Shown: positions 16,897-25,759, counted from the first letter of the stretch. The stretch is DNA of 64,000 nucleotides from Micromonospora sp. HK10 (GCF_000982955.1 NZ_KQ058649.1:1-64000); one strand, 5' to 3'. Numbers and translations are program-made. Notes: generated by a model not told the origin, from the sequence alone.

Positions 16897-17065
16897 CGTG
16901 GCGGCCACTCGCAGAGAGTACCGGTTTGACGCTCGTGGGAGCGGTAACACCGACAACCGGGGACGCGGCCGGCGGCCGGCCGTCCGGCGACGGCCGGCAT
17001 CCGCCGGTGCGGTCGACTGCTCAAGGTGATCTCCGTGAGCGGAGCGTAACCGGATCCGGCGCAAT

Positions 17066-17081
17066 TGTGGACCGGATCACG
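17066..17081. promoter_or_regulatory. Weak CRP/GlxR-like site
   Basis: TGTG-GACCGGAT-CACG differs from TGTG-N8-CACA at the last base. It lies about 170 nt upstream of the perfect site. Confidence 0.35.
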
Positions 17082-17236
17082 GAATCGTCGTTCGTGACAC
17101 CGGCGTGCGGTTACCCGCATCGTGCACCTCGCGACCCTCGGCGCTGACGGTGCCCGCCGAAGGTTCTCCGCAAGATTTGCGTGAAACTGCGCGCGAAAGC
17201 GGGTAAGAGATCGCGATGCCGCAGCGTGGCCGTACC

Positions 17237-17254
17237 TTGTGCAGTTCTTCACAA
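17237..17254. promoter_or_regulatory. CRP/GlxR-type operator upstream of PEPCK
   Basis: TTGTGCAGTTCTTCACAA is a perfect TGTG-N8-CACA site with extended TT/AA ends. Its centre is about 53 nt upstream of the start predicted from the TACGCT -10 box, a plausible activator position, and about 143 nt upstream of the ATG. Confidence 0.65.
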
Positions 17255-17286
17255 CCAGTCCCACTGACTCGCGAGGCAGCCCGGTT

Positions 17287-17292
17287 TACGCT
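17287..17292 (+). promoter_or_regulatory. Candidate PEPCK -10 box
   Basis: TACGCT preceded by TT, about 41 nt downstream of the centre of the CRP-type site; it would give a leader of about 90 nt. Confidence 0.35.
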
Positions 17293-17388
17293 GAGCCCAA
17301 TCCCAGGTTTCCACGACGGCGGCGTTCTCGTTCGCCAGTACTCGTGCATCCCATACATCGGTCAGCGTCGACCACAAGGAGATGTGAC

Positions 17389-19230
17389 ATGGTTGCTCCG
17401 GCTACTGTTCGGGGTATCGATCAGGCCCCGACGTCCCACCCCAAACTGCTCGCCTGGGTTCGTGAGGTCGCGGAACTGACCACCCCCGACCGGGTGGTCT
17501 GGGTGGACGGGTCCGACGAGGAGTGGCGTCGCCTCACCGACGAACTCGTCGAGAACGGCACCCTGATCCGGCTGAACCCCGAGAAGAAGCCCAACTCGTT
17601 CTACGCGCGGACGGACCCGACGGACGTCGCCCGGGTCGAGGAGCGCACCTTCATCTGCTCGGTCGACGAGGCGGACGCCGGACCCACCAACAACTGGATG
17701 GCGCCGGCCGAGATGAAGCGGACCATGACGGAGCTGTACCGCGGCTGCATGCGCGGGCGCACGATGTACGTCATCCCGTTCTGCATGGGCCCCGTCGAGG
17801 CGGAGAGCCCGATGTTCGGCGTCGAGATCACCGACAGCCCGTACGTGGTGGCCTCGATGCGGATCATGACCCGGATGGGCGCGAAGGTCCTCGAGGCGAT
17901 GGGCGACGACGCGGACTTCGTGCACGCGCTGCACTCGATCGGCGCCCCGCTCGCCCCGGGCCAGCAGGACGTGGCCTGGCCCTGCAACGACACGAAGTAC
18001 ATCTCGCACTTCCCGGAGACCCGGGAGATCTGGTCGTTCGGCTCCGGCTACGGCGGCAACTCGCTGCTGGGCAAGAAGTGCTACTCGCTGCGCATCGCCA
18101 GCGTGATGGGGCGCGACGAGGGCTGGCTCGCCGAGCACATGCTGATCCTCAAGATCACCTCGCCGGAGGGCAAGGTGTACCACGTCGCGGGCGCCTTCCC
18201 GTCGGCCTGCGGCAAGACGAATCTGGCCATGCTGGAGCCGACCATCCCGGGCTGGAAGGTCGAGACCATCGGCGACGACATCGCCTGGATGCGCTTCGGC
18301 CCCGACGGTCGCCTCTACGCGGTCAACCCGGAGTACGGCCTCTTCGGCGTCGCGCCCGGCACCGACTGGAAGACCAACGCCAACGCGATGCGGACCCTGG
18401 ACCGCGGCAACTCCATCTTCACCAACGTGGCGCTGACCGACGACGGCGACATCTGGTGGGAGGGCATGGGTGAGCCGCCGGCGCACCTGATCGACTGGAA
18501 GGGCAACGACTGGACGCCGGAGAGCGACAACCTCTCCTCGCACGCGAACAGCCGGTTCTGCACCCCGATCACGCAGTGCCCCATCCTCGCCGAGGACTAC
18601 TACGACCCGAACGGCGTGCCGATCGACGCGATCCTCTTCGGCGGCCGTCGCCGGGACACCATCCCGCTGGTCACCGAGGCGCGGGACTGGGTGCACGGCG
18701 TGTACATGGGCGCCACGCTCTCCTCGGAGACCACCGCCGCCGCGTCCGGCGCGGTCGGCGTGGTGCGCCGCGACCCGATGGCCATGCTGCCGTTCATCGG
18801 CTACCACGCCGGCGACTACTTCCGGCACTGGATCGAGATGGGCAAGGGCGCCGACGGCGACGAGGCGAAGCTGCCCAAGATCTACTACGTCAACTGGTTC
18901 CGGAAGGACGCGGAGGGCAACTTCCTCTGGCCCGGCTTCGGGGAGAACTCCCGGGTGCTCAAGTGGATCATCGAGCGGCTCGAGGGGCGGGCCGAGGCGG
19001 TCGAGACTCCGATCGGCATGGTCCCGGCCCAGGACGCGCTGGACGTCGAAGGGCTGGACATGACCCCCGAGGACGTCCGGATCGCCCTGAAGGTCGACCC
19101 CGAGGAGTGGCGCAAGGAGCTGCCGCTGGTCACCGAGTGGTTCGAGAAGTTCGGCGACAAGCTGCCCGGCGTCCTCTGGGCCGAGCTGGACGCGCTGCGC
19201 GCCCGGCTCGACGCGGAGCCGCAGAAGTAG
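17389..19230 (+). CDS. pckG: Phosphoenolpyruvate carboxykinase (GTP)
   Basis: 613-aa GTP-dependent PEPCK converting oxaloacetate to PEP, the entry to gluconeogenesis. P-loop kinase motif [13 protein letters not shown] near residues 270-282 with the reactive Cys, plus [19 protein letters not shown] near 503-521 as guanine-binding region. Length is typical. ATG at 17389 follows AAGGAG; the in-frame extension upstream is rejected. The CRP-type operator implies carbon-source control. PEP carboxylase, the anaplerotic counterpart, is in the same window. Confidence 0.97.
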   Translation: MVAPATVRGIDQAPTSHPKLLAWVREVAELTTPDRVVWVDGSDEEWRRLTDELVENGTLIRLNPEKKPNSFYARTDPTDVARVEERTFICSVDEADAGPTNNWMAPAEMKRTMTELYRGCMRGRTMYVIPFCMGPVEAESPMFGVEITDSPYVVASMRIMTRMGAKVLEAMGDDADFVHALHSIGAPLAPGQQDVAWPCNDTKYISHFPETREIWSFGSGYGGNSLLGKKCYSLRIASVMGRDEGWLAEHMLILKITSPEGKVYHVAGAFPSACGKTNLAMLEPTIPGWKVETIGDDIAWMRFGPDGRLYAVNPEYGLFGVAPGTDWKTNANAMRTLDRGNSIFTNVALTDDGDIWWEGMGEPPAHLIDWKGNDWTPESDNLSSHANSRFCTPITQCPILAEDYYDPNGVPIDAILFGGRRRDTIPLVTEARDWVHGVYMGATLSSETTAAASGAVGVVRRDPMAMLPFIGYHAGDYFRHWIEMGKGADGDEAKLPKIYYVNWFRKDAEGNFLWPGFGENSRVLKWIIERLEGRAEAVETPIGMVPAQDALDVEGLDMTPEDVRIALKVDPEEWRKELPLVTEWFEKFGDKLPGVLWAELDALRARLDAEPQK

Positions 19231-19269
19231 AGGTGTGCCGGTTGCCCCCAGCGGGCAACATCGGATGCC

Positions 19270-20133
19270 ATGAGGACGGCCGCCGAACCTGTCGAGGTCC
19301 GGCGGCCGTCCGCCGTCCGGGCGCTGACCACGCTGCTCGCCGTCACCGCGGCGGCCACCGTCGTGGTCGAGCTGCTCAATTACTGGTACGCCCCGGAGCA
19401 GGAGTTCGGTCTCGCCGTACGCACCGGCTGGGCGATGCTGCGCTCCCTCGCCTTCCTGGTGCTGATCGGCCACGTCAAGCGCGGTCGGGTGGCGGCGCGA
19501 CCGTTCGGGCTGATCCTCGCGGTGACCACGGTCTTCGCGGTGGGACGGCTGGTCGTGCCCCGGTCGGGGGTGCCACCGCTGCCCGGCCTGCTCGGGTTCG
19601 GGGTGCTCACCGCGCTCTGCGTCGCCGTGGTGGTGCTGCTCTACCGGTCCGACGCGGTACGCGGGCACCTGGTCCGGCACCGCAAGGGCCTGGTGATCTC
19701 CGATGGGGTCATCTCCTGGCGGGAGGTCACCCCGAAGCGTCCACCGGTCACCGGCTGGCTGCTCACCGCCCGGGTCGCCGCGTTCACCTACAGCCCGCTC
19801 ATGCTGGTCCCGGCGCTGATCGCGGCCGGCTCCATCCTGGACGGCCGGCTCAGCGCCGTACCGGCCGTGCTGGGCTGGTTCGCCGCCGGCATCCTGGTCA
19901 GCTACCTGGTCCTGTTCGGCACCGCGTTCCTGCTGCGGGAACGGGCCTGGGCTCGCCGCTTCCTGATCGTGATCACCCTCGGCACCCTGGCCGTGCACCT
20001 CCCGCTCTGCTGGTGGCTCCTCGGCCTGGACGGCCTCGTCCGCGACGGCGCCCCCCTCCTGGCGGCGGCCCTGCTGACCCTCTACTCCCTCCACCGCGCC
20101 GCTCACCCCCACCCCCACCCCACCGCCCATTGA
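19270..20133 (+). CDS. Polytopic membrane protein of unknown function
   Basis: 287-aa integral membrane protein with about seven hydrophobic helices (roughly 17-36, 55-70, 78-92, 103-123, 165-185, 192-216, 228-275). No family is recognised. The C terminus is a low-complexity HPHPHPTAH encoded by a C-rich tract, and the stop codon is the TGA inside a TTGATCAA half-element of the intergenic repeat family, suggesting the repeat reshaped the gene's end. It lies 39 bp after PEPCK. Confidence 0.75.
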   Translation: MRTAAEPVEVRRPSAVRALTTLLAVTAAATVVVELLNYWYAPEQEFGLAVRTGWAMLRSLAFLVLIGHVKRGRVAARPFGLILAVTTVFAVGRLVVPRSGVPPLPGLLGFGVLTALCVAVVVLLYRSDAVRGHLVRHRKGLVISDGVISWREVTPKRPPVTGWLLTARVAAFTYSPLMLVPALIAAGSILDGRLSAVPAVLGWFAAGILVSYLVLFGTAFLLRERAWARRFLIVITLGTLAVHLPLCWWLLGLDGLVRDGAPLLAAALLTLYSLHRAAHPHPHPTAH

Positions 20134-20193
20134 TCAAACCCGTCGCATCCTCACCGCCCACCCCCCACCGCCCCCACCGCCCCTGTTGATCAA
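20130..20193. repeat. Two half-elements of the TTGATCAA palindrome family
   Basis: TTGATCAAACCCGTCGCATCC at its first 20 bases from 20130 and a similar TTGATCAAGCCCGTCG from 20186, each embedded in C-rich tracts. They resemble left arms only. The first supplies the stop codon of the membrane protein gene. Confidence 0.6.
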
Positions 20194-20234
20194 GCCCGTC
20201 GTACCTCACCCCTCCGCCGCCCCCCACTGCCCCT

Positions 20235-20294
20235 GTTGATCAAGGACTTTGCGTCCGTGATGGCCCGGCGGCCGACGCAAACTCCTTGATCAAC
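20235..20294. repeat. TTGATCAAGGA palindrome element
   Basis: 21-bp arms (20235-20255 and 20274-20294, one mismatch) around an 18-nt loop; flanked left by C-rich and right by G-rich sequence. Same family as 45064-45124 and 57085-57144. It lies between two rightward genes. Confidence 0.9.
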
Positions 20295-20387
20295 TTCCCC
20301 GGTGGGGGGCGCGGTGGGTGGGGGAGGCAGGGTGGGTGGTGGGCGCGGCGGGGGTGGGGTGCGGGTCGGGGCGGGGAGGATGGCGGG

Positions 20388-21524
20388 GTGTGGGATGTGA
20401 TCGTGGTGGGGGCGGGGCCGGCCGGGGCGGCGGCGGCGCTGGGCGCGCGGCGGGCCGGGGCGGAGCGGGTCCTGCTGCTGGACCGGTACGACTTTCCCCG
20501 GGACAAGGCCTGCGGCGACGGGATCGCCGCGCACGCGCTGGACGTCCTCGCCGAACTGGGCGTGACCGGGGCGGTCGACGGCTACGCCCCGCTGCCCGCG
20601 CTGCGGCTCGTCGGACCGGGCGGTGGGGCGGTGGCCCGGACGCTGCCCCGGCCCGCGTACACGGTGCCCCGGCGGGTGTTCGACGCGCGCCTGGTCACGG
20701 CGGCGGTGGCGGCCGGCGCGGAGCTGCGCCGGCACACCGTACGCCGGGTGGAGCAGCATGCGGACCGGGTGGTGCTCGACGGGGAACTGGCCGCGCGGGC
20801 GGTGGTCGGGGCCGACGGCGCCGGCTCGATCCTGCGCCGGGCGCTGGGTCACCCGGCGAACCCGGACCGCCACCTCGCGCTCGCCATCCGTGGCTACGCC
20901 CCCGCCCTGCCCGGCCCGCCCGAGCAGCTCATCGTCACCTCGTCGGCGCGCTGGCCGGCGTACGCCTGGTCTTTTCCGATCGGCGACGGCCGGGCGAACG
21001 TCGGGTACGGGGAGGTGTTGCGGGGCGAGCCGGTGACCCGGGCCCACCTGCTGGACCGGCTGGCCGACCTGCTCCCCGGCGTCGATCCGGCCACGGCGAC
21101 CGACCTGCGCGCGCACCACCTGCCGCTCTCCACCCACCGGCCGGCGCCGGGCCGGGGCCGGGTGGTGCTGGCCGGCGACGCGCTCTCGTTGATCAACCCG
21201 TTCACCGGCGAGGGGATCTTCTACGCGCTGCGTTCCGGGGCACTGGCCGGGGCGGCGGCGGCCGGCACCCCCGCCCACGCGGCCCGCCGGTACGCCGAGG
21301 CGCTGCGCGACCGGCTCGGCACGCACCTGCGGCACAGCTCGGTCGCGGCCTGGCTGGCCCGCCGGCGGTGGGTGGTCGACGCCGCGGTCCGGGCGGCCCG
21401 CCGCGACGACCGGGTCTACCGGACGGTGGTGGAGCTGGGGCTGGGCGACGGGCGGCTCGACGCCCGCACCCTGGCCCGGATCGGCGCGGGCGTCGTGGCG
21501 CGGGATCGGCCACCGCGCCACTGA
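20388..21524 (+). CDS. Geranylgeranyl reductase family FAD oxidoreductase
   Basis: 378-aa flavoprotein. FAD-binding DVIVVGAGPAGAAAALGARR at the N terminus, RYDFPRDKACGDGI (family motif around 35-50), VGADGAGS (about 142-149) and the second FAD motif VVLAGDALSLINPFTGEGI (about 260-278). Members reduce prenyl chains (menaquinone or lipid-linked prenyls) or halogenate/hydroxylate. GTG at 20388 follows GGGGAGGA. The neighbouring cis-prenyltransferase, 31 bp downstream, supports a role in polyprenyl lipid metabolism. Confidence 0.88.
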   Translation: MWDVIVVGAGPAGAAAALGARRAGAERVLLLDRYDFPRDKACGDGIAAHALDVLAELGVTGAVDGYAPLPALRLVGPGGGAVARTLPRPAYTVPRRVFDARLVTAAVAAGAELRRHTVRRVEQHADRVVLDGELAARAVVGADGAGSILRRALGHPANPDRHLALAIRGYAPALPGPPEQLIVTSSARWPAYAWSFPIGDGRANVGYGEVLRGEPVTRAHLLDRLADLLPGVDPATATDLRAHHLPLSTHRPAPGRGRVVLAGDALSLINPFTGEGIFYALRSGALAGAAAAGTPAHAARRYAEALRDRLGTHLRHSSVAAWLARRRWVVDAAVRAARRDDRVYRTVVELGLGDGRLDARTLARIGAGVVARDRPPRH

Positions 21525-21541
21525 TCTTCAATCCGGGTCGC

Positions 21542-21547
21542 TACCCT
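21542..21547 (+). promoter_or_regulatory. -10 box upstream of cis-prenyltransferase
   Basis: TACCCT lies five nt before a GTG (21553) and eight nt before the ATG (21556), so a very short or absent leader is possible. Confidence 0.35.
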
Positions 21548-21555
21548 GCAAGGTG

Positions 21556-22326
<771 letters not shown>

Positions 22327-22362
22327 CCCCGCCCCTCGCCGTCCACCCGGAGCGCGGGCGGG

Positions 22363-23187
22363 TCAGGGAAGGTGGGGGAGGGCGGCGGTGAGGAAGGCGC
22401 CGAGGGCGGCGGGGGAGTCGAGGGTGAGGTCGGCGGCGTCGGCGACCTCGTGGCCGGTCTCCGGGTTGGCGACGGCCACGCAGACGCCGATGAACTCCGG
22501 GTCGGCGGCGGCCCGGGCGCGCAGCGCGGCGAACGCCTTGATGTCGGAGACGTCGTCGCCGAAGTACCAGGCACCGCCGGCGTCCCGGATCACCTCGCCG
22601 ATGACCATGCCCTTGTCCCGGTCGACCGGGGGCTTCAGCTCCAACACCATCCGCCCGGCCTGGCAGCGCAGACCGAGCCGCTCGGCGTTGGCCCGGCCCC
22701 ACTCCTGCACCAGGTCGCCGAGGTGCGGGGCGGTCCGCCAGTGCAGGGCGACGGAGAGCCGCTTGAACTCGACCAGGGCGCCGGGCGGCAGTTCGGCGCG
22801 GGCCCGGTCGGCCAGCTCGGACATGGTGGGCACCCAGGGCAGCGCGGCGGGCTCGGTGACCGTCTCGCCACCGGAGTGGCTGTGCTCCAGGCCGTAGAGC
22901 CCGTACAGGTCGATGCCGTCGAGGCCGCCGAGCTGGTCGCGGAGGAACTCCACCGGGCGCGCGGAGACGATGGCGATCCGGCGTACCCGCGGGGCGAGCG
23001 CCGCCAGCGCGGTGAGCACCCGGGGAGCGGGCCGGACCGTGGTGGGATCGTCGTCGACCGGCGCGAGGGTGCCGTCGAAGTCGAAGAAGAGCACCACGTC
23101 CCGCGCGCGTGCCGCGGTGGCACGCCACGCGTGCTCGGCGTCCAACGGGGTCCTCGGCGGCTGGTTGCCCAGATTCAACGGCGGCAC
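22363..23187 (-). CDS. otsB: Trehalose-6-phosphate phosphatase
   Basis: 274-aa HAD-superfamily phosphatase releasing trehalose. DxD motif in FFDFDGTLAP (about 33-42), motif II in RIAIVSARP, and motif III/IV in DKGMVIGEVIRDAGGAWYFGDDVSDIKAF. Length fits stand-alone OtsB; no synthase gene is adjacent. GTG at 23187 has TACGCT seven nt upstream; a longer frame to 23595 would overlap the next gene. It converges with the cis-prenyltransferase. Confidence 0.93.
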   Translation of the reverse strand: MPPLNLGNQPPRTPLDAEHAWRATAARARDVVLFFDFDGTLAPVDDDPTTVRPAPRVLTALAALAPRVRRIAIVSARPVEFLRDQLGGLDGIDLYGLYGLEHSHSGGETVTEPAALPWVPTMSELADRARAELPPGALVEFKRLSVALHWRTAPHLGDLVQEWGRANAERLGLRCQAGRMVLELKPPVDRDKGMVIGEVIRDAGGAWYFGDDVSDIKAFAALRARAAADPEFIGVCVAVANPETGHEVADAADLTLDSPAALGAFLTAALPHLP

Positions 23188-23194
23188 GCGCGTC

Positions 23195-23200
23195 AGCGTA
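23195..23200 (-). promoter_or_regulatory. -10 box, leaderless otsB transcript
   Basis: TACGCT on the minus strand, seven nt before the GTG at 23187. Confidence 0.45.
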
Positions 23201-23252
23201 CCCCGCGCCGGGCGGGGTATTCGTGGCCGCGACGTGGCCGGCCAGGCGGTGG

Positions 23253-23606
23253 TCAGCGTTCGGCGGCTCCCCGTCCCCGGCGCCCGAACGGCACCACGGC
23301 CGCGTCCTGGCCGTGGCTGAGCAGGTAGCCCTCCACGAAGCCGGTGTTCCGGTCGCCGGTGTGTGCCTCGATCTCGTTGAGCCGCGCCACCAGGAACTCG
23401 GTGAGCGCGCTGACCCGGTCGTTGAGCCGGTCGTGCAGTTCGGCGACGACGGCGAGGACCACCGAGGTGCCGGCCGTGATGAGCGCGAAGAGGTTGACGA
23501 CCAGGGGAAGCTGCCCGCCGTTCAGTACGCCGACCACCACGTTGCCGGTCACGCACGATGTCACCGACACCACCGCGACCACGACTGCCAACCATTTCAG
23601 GGTCAT
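23253..23606 (-). CDS. Small membrane protein of unknown function
   Basis: 117-aa protein with an N-terminal membrane helix (about 4-27), a second (34-57), then a helical segment LNDRVSALTEFLVARLNEIEA and a basic tail. No family is recognised. ATG at 23606 is directly preceded by a 7-bp hairpin whose loop carries AGGAGG, so translation may be gated by mRNA structure. A 19-bp imperfect palindrome lies about 120 nt upstream. Confidence 0.75.
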   Translation of the reverse strand: MTLKWLAVVVAVVSVTSCVTGNVVVGVLNGGQLPLVVNLFALITAGTSVVLAVVAELHDRLNDRVSALTEFLVARLNEIEAHTGDRNTGFVEGYLLSHGQDAAVVPFGRRGRGAAER

Positions 23607-23628
23607 GGACAGACCCCTCCTTCTGTCC
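23607..23628 (-). promoter_or_regulatory. Hairpin presenting the Shine-Dalgarno
   Basis: Arms GGACAGA/TCTGTCC (23607-23613, 23622-23628) enclose an 8-nt loop that reads AGGAGGGG in the mRNA and ends at the start codon. Confidence 0.45.
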
Positions 23629-23725
23629 CGCAGGGCTGAGTTCGGCCTTGTCCCGTCCCCCCGCCGACGACGAGCCCCGAGCAGTACAAACAGGGACGCT
23701 AGCGCGTCCGATCCGGGCCCGGAGG

Positions 23726-23744
23726 GGATAGATCGGATCTGTCC
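23726..23744. promoter_or_regulatory. 19-bp imperfect palindrome
   Basis: GGATAGATC-G-GATCTGTCC has nine-base arms with one mismatch, in the gap upstream of the small membrane gene. A regulator site is plausible. Confidence 0.35.
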
Positions 23745-23785
23745 GGGGGTTCTTTCGCCATTTGCGGAACTGCCTGGCGTGTCGA

Positions 23786-24226
23786 CTACCCGGCCTGCCT
23801 GCCTCGTTTTCCGGAATCCGTCGGCAGGGTCGGCCGGTACGCGAGGTAGCGGATGGTCTCCCGGATGTGGAACTTCTCCGCGTCCGAGACCCGGGGGTCG
23901 ACGAGCCGACGCAGCAGTGCCTCCACGTCCGGGTCCATCGGCGGCGGGGTGGGGCTGGCCTTGGGCGCGGTCGCCCGGTCCCAGCCCAGCGCGGCGAACG
24001 CGGCCGCCGGGTTGAGGCCGAGTCCCTCGCAGAAGGCGACCACCCGTTCCACCTCGGGGTCGCTGGCCCAGTCGCCGCGTACCCACCGGTTGATGGTCTG
24101 CCGGGAGACCCCGGTGCGCCGGGAGACCTCGGTGCCGCTCCAGGCTCGCATGGCGCGCGCGTCGTCCAGCGCGCGGCGGACGAAGGTGGCGAAGGCGATC
24201 TTCCGGGCGTTGGCCGTCTCGGTCAC
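23786..24226 (-). CDS. XRE-type helix-turn-helix regulator
   Basis: 146-aa protein with a Cro/C1-type DNA-binding fold around residues 18-72; GTEVSRRTGVSRQTINRW is the helix-turn-helix. The rest (SDAEKFHIRETIRYLAYRP) is helical without known ligand fold. GTG at 24226 has TACCGT six nt upstream. It is divergent from a small-gene pair, and paired direct repeats in the intergenic region could be its operators. Confidence 0.85.
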   Translation of the reverse strand: MTETANARKIAFATFVRRALDDARAMRAWSGTEVSRRTGVSRQTINRWVRGDWASDPEVERVVAFCEGLGLNPAAAFAALGWDRATAPKASPTPPPMDPDVEALLRRLVDPRVSDAEKFHIRETIRYLAYRPTLPTDSGKRGRQAG

Positions 24227-24232
24227 TCCGTG

Positions 24233-24238
24233 ACGGTA
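24233..24238 (-). promoter_or_regulatory. -10 box, leaderless XRE transcript
   Basis: TACCGT on the minus strand, six nt before the GTG at 24226. Confidence 0.45.
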
Positions 24239-24309
24239 CGGCCCGGCCGGTCCGGCGGCGCGGCCCGGCACGCTGTTGTCACGCCGACGAGACGGAGGAT
24301 CGAGATCGC

Positions 24310-24448
24310 CGGTAAACGATTGGGAGGTGCTCCTGAGGGGCGTCACCCGGGCAGAATAGATGGCCGCCAGTACGGCGGTAAACGGACGAAAAGCTGATAC
24401 TGTCACGCTCATGAGACAACTTACGGTGTGTCACGTGCATGAGACGAC
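24310..24448. repeat. Direct repeats in divergent promoter region
   Basis: Two 20-bp direct repeats TGTCACGNNCATGAGACNAC (24401-24420 and 24429-24448, 17 of 20 identical, 28 bp apart) and two copies of CGGTAAACG (24310-24318 and 24377-24385). They lie between the XRE gene and the gene at 24491 and are good operator candidates. Confidence 0.6.
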
Positions 24449-24490
24449 GAGTGCTCACATGCGTCACTCCGCGAGTGCCGAGGGGGCCTC

Positions 24491-24832
24491 GTGACCGAAC
24501 TCGCGACCCGCTCCCAGGCCTTCGGCCTGATCGCGGCCGGGGTGGCCGCCGGGTTGAGCGCACCCTGGCGCCTCTACCTGGCCCGGGGCTGCCGCTATCT
24601 GTCGCTCAGCGTCGGCGACCGGGACGAGTGGGATGCCTGGCGTAGCCACCTGGGCTGCCCCGAGCTGAGCGTCCGGGTCTACGACGCCGGCGGCGACATC
24701 CGCCGGACCTCGGTGGCCGAGGTGATCCTGGACGGGTGCCGGATCAGCGTCGAGCTGGTCGAGGAGGTCAGCACCGAGGACCTGGAGCGGCTGCTGGTCG
24801 TCGACCCGGCGACCGAACCGGAGGAGCGATGA
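24491..24832 (+). CDS. Small protein of unknown function
   Basis: 113-aa soluble alpha/beta-looking protein (SQAFGLIAAGVAAGLSAPWR, then LYLARGCRYLSLSVGDRDEWDAWRSHLG). No family recognised. GTG at 24491 follows GAGGGGGCC. It is divergent from the XRE regulator and is coupled to the downstream membrane gene by a 13-codon ORF, so the three likely form one regulated locus. Confidence 0.7.
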   Translation: MTELATRSQAFGLIAAGVAAGLSAPWRLYLARGCRYLSLSVGDRDEWDAWRSHLGCPELSVRVYDAGGDIRRTSVAEVILDGCRISVELVEEVSTEDLERLLVVDPATEPEER

Positions 24833-24870
24833 ACCGGCGGGCCGGCACCCGCGTGGGGGTGCCCCGATGA
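24829..24870 (+). CDS. 13-codon linking ORF
   Basis: ATG at 24829 overlaps the preceding stop (ATGA) and its own TGA overlaps the next ATG (ATGA at 24867), so ribosomes could pass through all three frames. Predicted peptide is MNRRAGTRVGVPR. Whether it is a functional peptide or only a coupling device is unknown. Confidence 0.4.
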   Translation: MNRRAGTRVGVPR

Positions 24871-25301
24871 GCCCTTTCCTGGCCGTCCTCCTCGTCCTCG
24901 TGCTCGGCTCGACCTGCTACGCGGCGGGCCGGCTGCACGGGCAGCTCAGCTACCGGATCGGCTACCGGTTCGGCTACCGGCAGGGGTACTTCGACGGTGA
25001 CCGGGGCGCCTGGAACCGGCGGCGCCGCGACGCGCAGGCCGCGATCGCCTCGGCGCTGGCCCGGTCCACCCCGGCATCGGTGTCCGCCCCGCCCAGCCGC
25101 GCCGCGGTCCCGTTCGCCGGCACCGCCGTACCGGCCGCGGTGACCGCGCGGCCCGCACCCGGTACGGCCCCGCGGGCCACCGCGACCGTGCAGCTCGGCG
25201 GGCTCGCCACCCGGCAGGGCACCACGTACACGGGCTCCTCGTTCAGCGCGACCGTGGGGGGCGGGCGGCAGACCGGGACCCTGGTACGCCGGCACGGCTG
25301 A
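24867..25301 (+). CDS. Membrane-anchored protein with GYR-type repeats
   Basis: 144-aa protein with an N-terminal signal anchor (about 3-21), then a tyrosine/glycine repeat YRIGYRFGYRQGYFDGDRG (about 29-47), a basic patch RRRRDAQ and an Ala/Pro/Thr-rich tail. No family recognised. Linked to the upstream gene by ATGA overlaps. Confidence 0.65.
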   Translation: MSPFLAVLLVLVLGSTCYAAGRLHGQLSYRIGYRFGYRQGYFDGDRGAWNRRRRDAQAAIASALARSTPASVSAPPSRAAVPFAGTAVPAAVTARPAPGTAPRATATVQLGGLATRQGTTYTGSSFSATVGGGRQTGTLVRRHG

Positions 25302-25378
25302 GGCCGCCCGGACGCGGTGCGCCGTCCGCGGCGGACGCGCACCGTCTGGGCCACCGCCGACCGGTGACGGTGGTCCGA

Positions 25379-25417
25379 CCGGCCGGGATGCGCGCAGGGG
25401 GCATGCATCCCGGCCGG
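25379..25417. terminator. Hairpin, possible terminator
   Basis: Perfect 12-bp stem CCGGCCGGGATG/CATCCCGGCCGG with a 15-nt loop, 78 nt after the upstream gene. Confidence 0.5.
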
Positions 25418-25603
25418 CCTCGCGCCGCGGTCCACCTTCTGGGCCGACCCCATGAGTCGCACCGGCCGGCCTCGCGCCGTGGCGCGCCTTCCGGGCGACC
25501 GGTGAGTGACACCGGGCCGGCCCGTGCCGCGCTGGCCAGGTCGGGTTCACCCGGTCGGTGCGCCGCGCTGGGCGGACCACTAGCCGACGGGCCGCGCGGG
25601 CAT

Positions 25604-25609
25604 TAGCGT
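25604..25609 (+). promoter_or_regulatory. -10 box of the phoAT-like/phoH2 operon
   Basis: TAGCGT lies exactly six nt before the ATG at 25616, the spacing seen at other leaderless genes here. Confidence 0.5.
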
Positions 25610-25615
25610 CTAGAC

Positions 25616-25759
25616 ATGGCACGGGGCTTTCCCGGGCCAGCCGGACAGCCCGGACCTGCGACCTCGCGCACGGGGCCCGCATCCGACCCCGTGTCCACCG
25701 GGCACCGGACGAGGCGGAACTCGGGTGGCCGGGTGCCCATCCGCGGAGCAGGCCTGTGA
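25616..25759 (+). CDS. Small ORF overlapping phoH2 (PhoAT-like candidate)
   Basis: 47-aa basic, Gly/Pro/Arg-rich peptide (starts [17 protein letters not shown]) whose TGA overlaps the GTG of the PIN-PhoH gene by four bases. A leaderless -10 precedes the ATG. In mycobacteria a short phoAT antitoxin gene precedes phoH2 in one operon; position and overlap match, sequence similarity cannot be judged here. Too short for routine gene calling. Confidence 0.5.
   Translation: MARGFPGPAGQPGPATSRTGPASDPVSTGHRTRRNSGGRVPIRGAGL

Larger units (their letters stand above)
16897..17388. other. Divergent regulatory region, gtrA / PEPCK
   Basis: 492 bp without a supported gene. It holds two CRP/GlxR-like sites (17066-17081 weak; 17237-17254 perfect), the presumed PEPCK -10 and a long PEPCK leader of about 90 nt. 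Reading frames here are short and lack family resemblance. Confidence 0.6.
25302..25615. other. Non-coding gap with degenerate repeats
   Basis: 314 bp. Contains a hairpin (25379-25417) and decayed copies of CCGGCCGGCCTCGCGCCG. Open frames here are composition artefacts. The right end carries the promoter of the PhoH locus. Confidence 0.6.
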
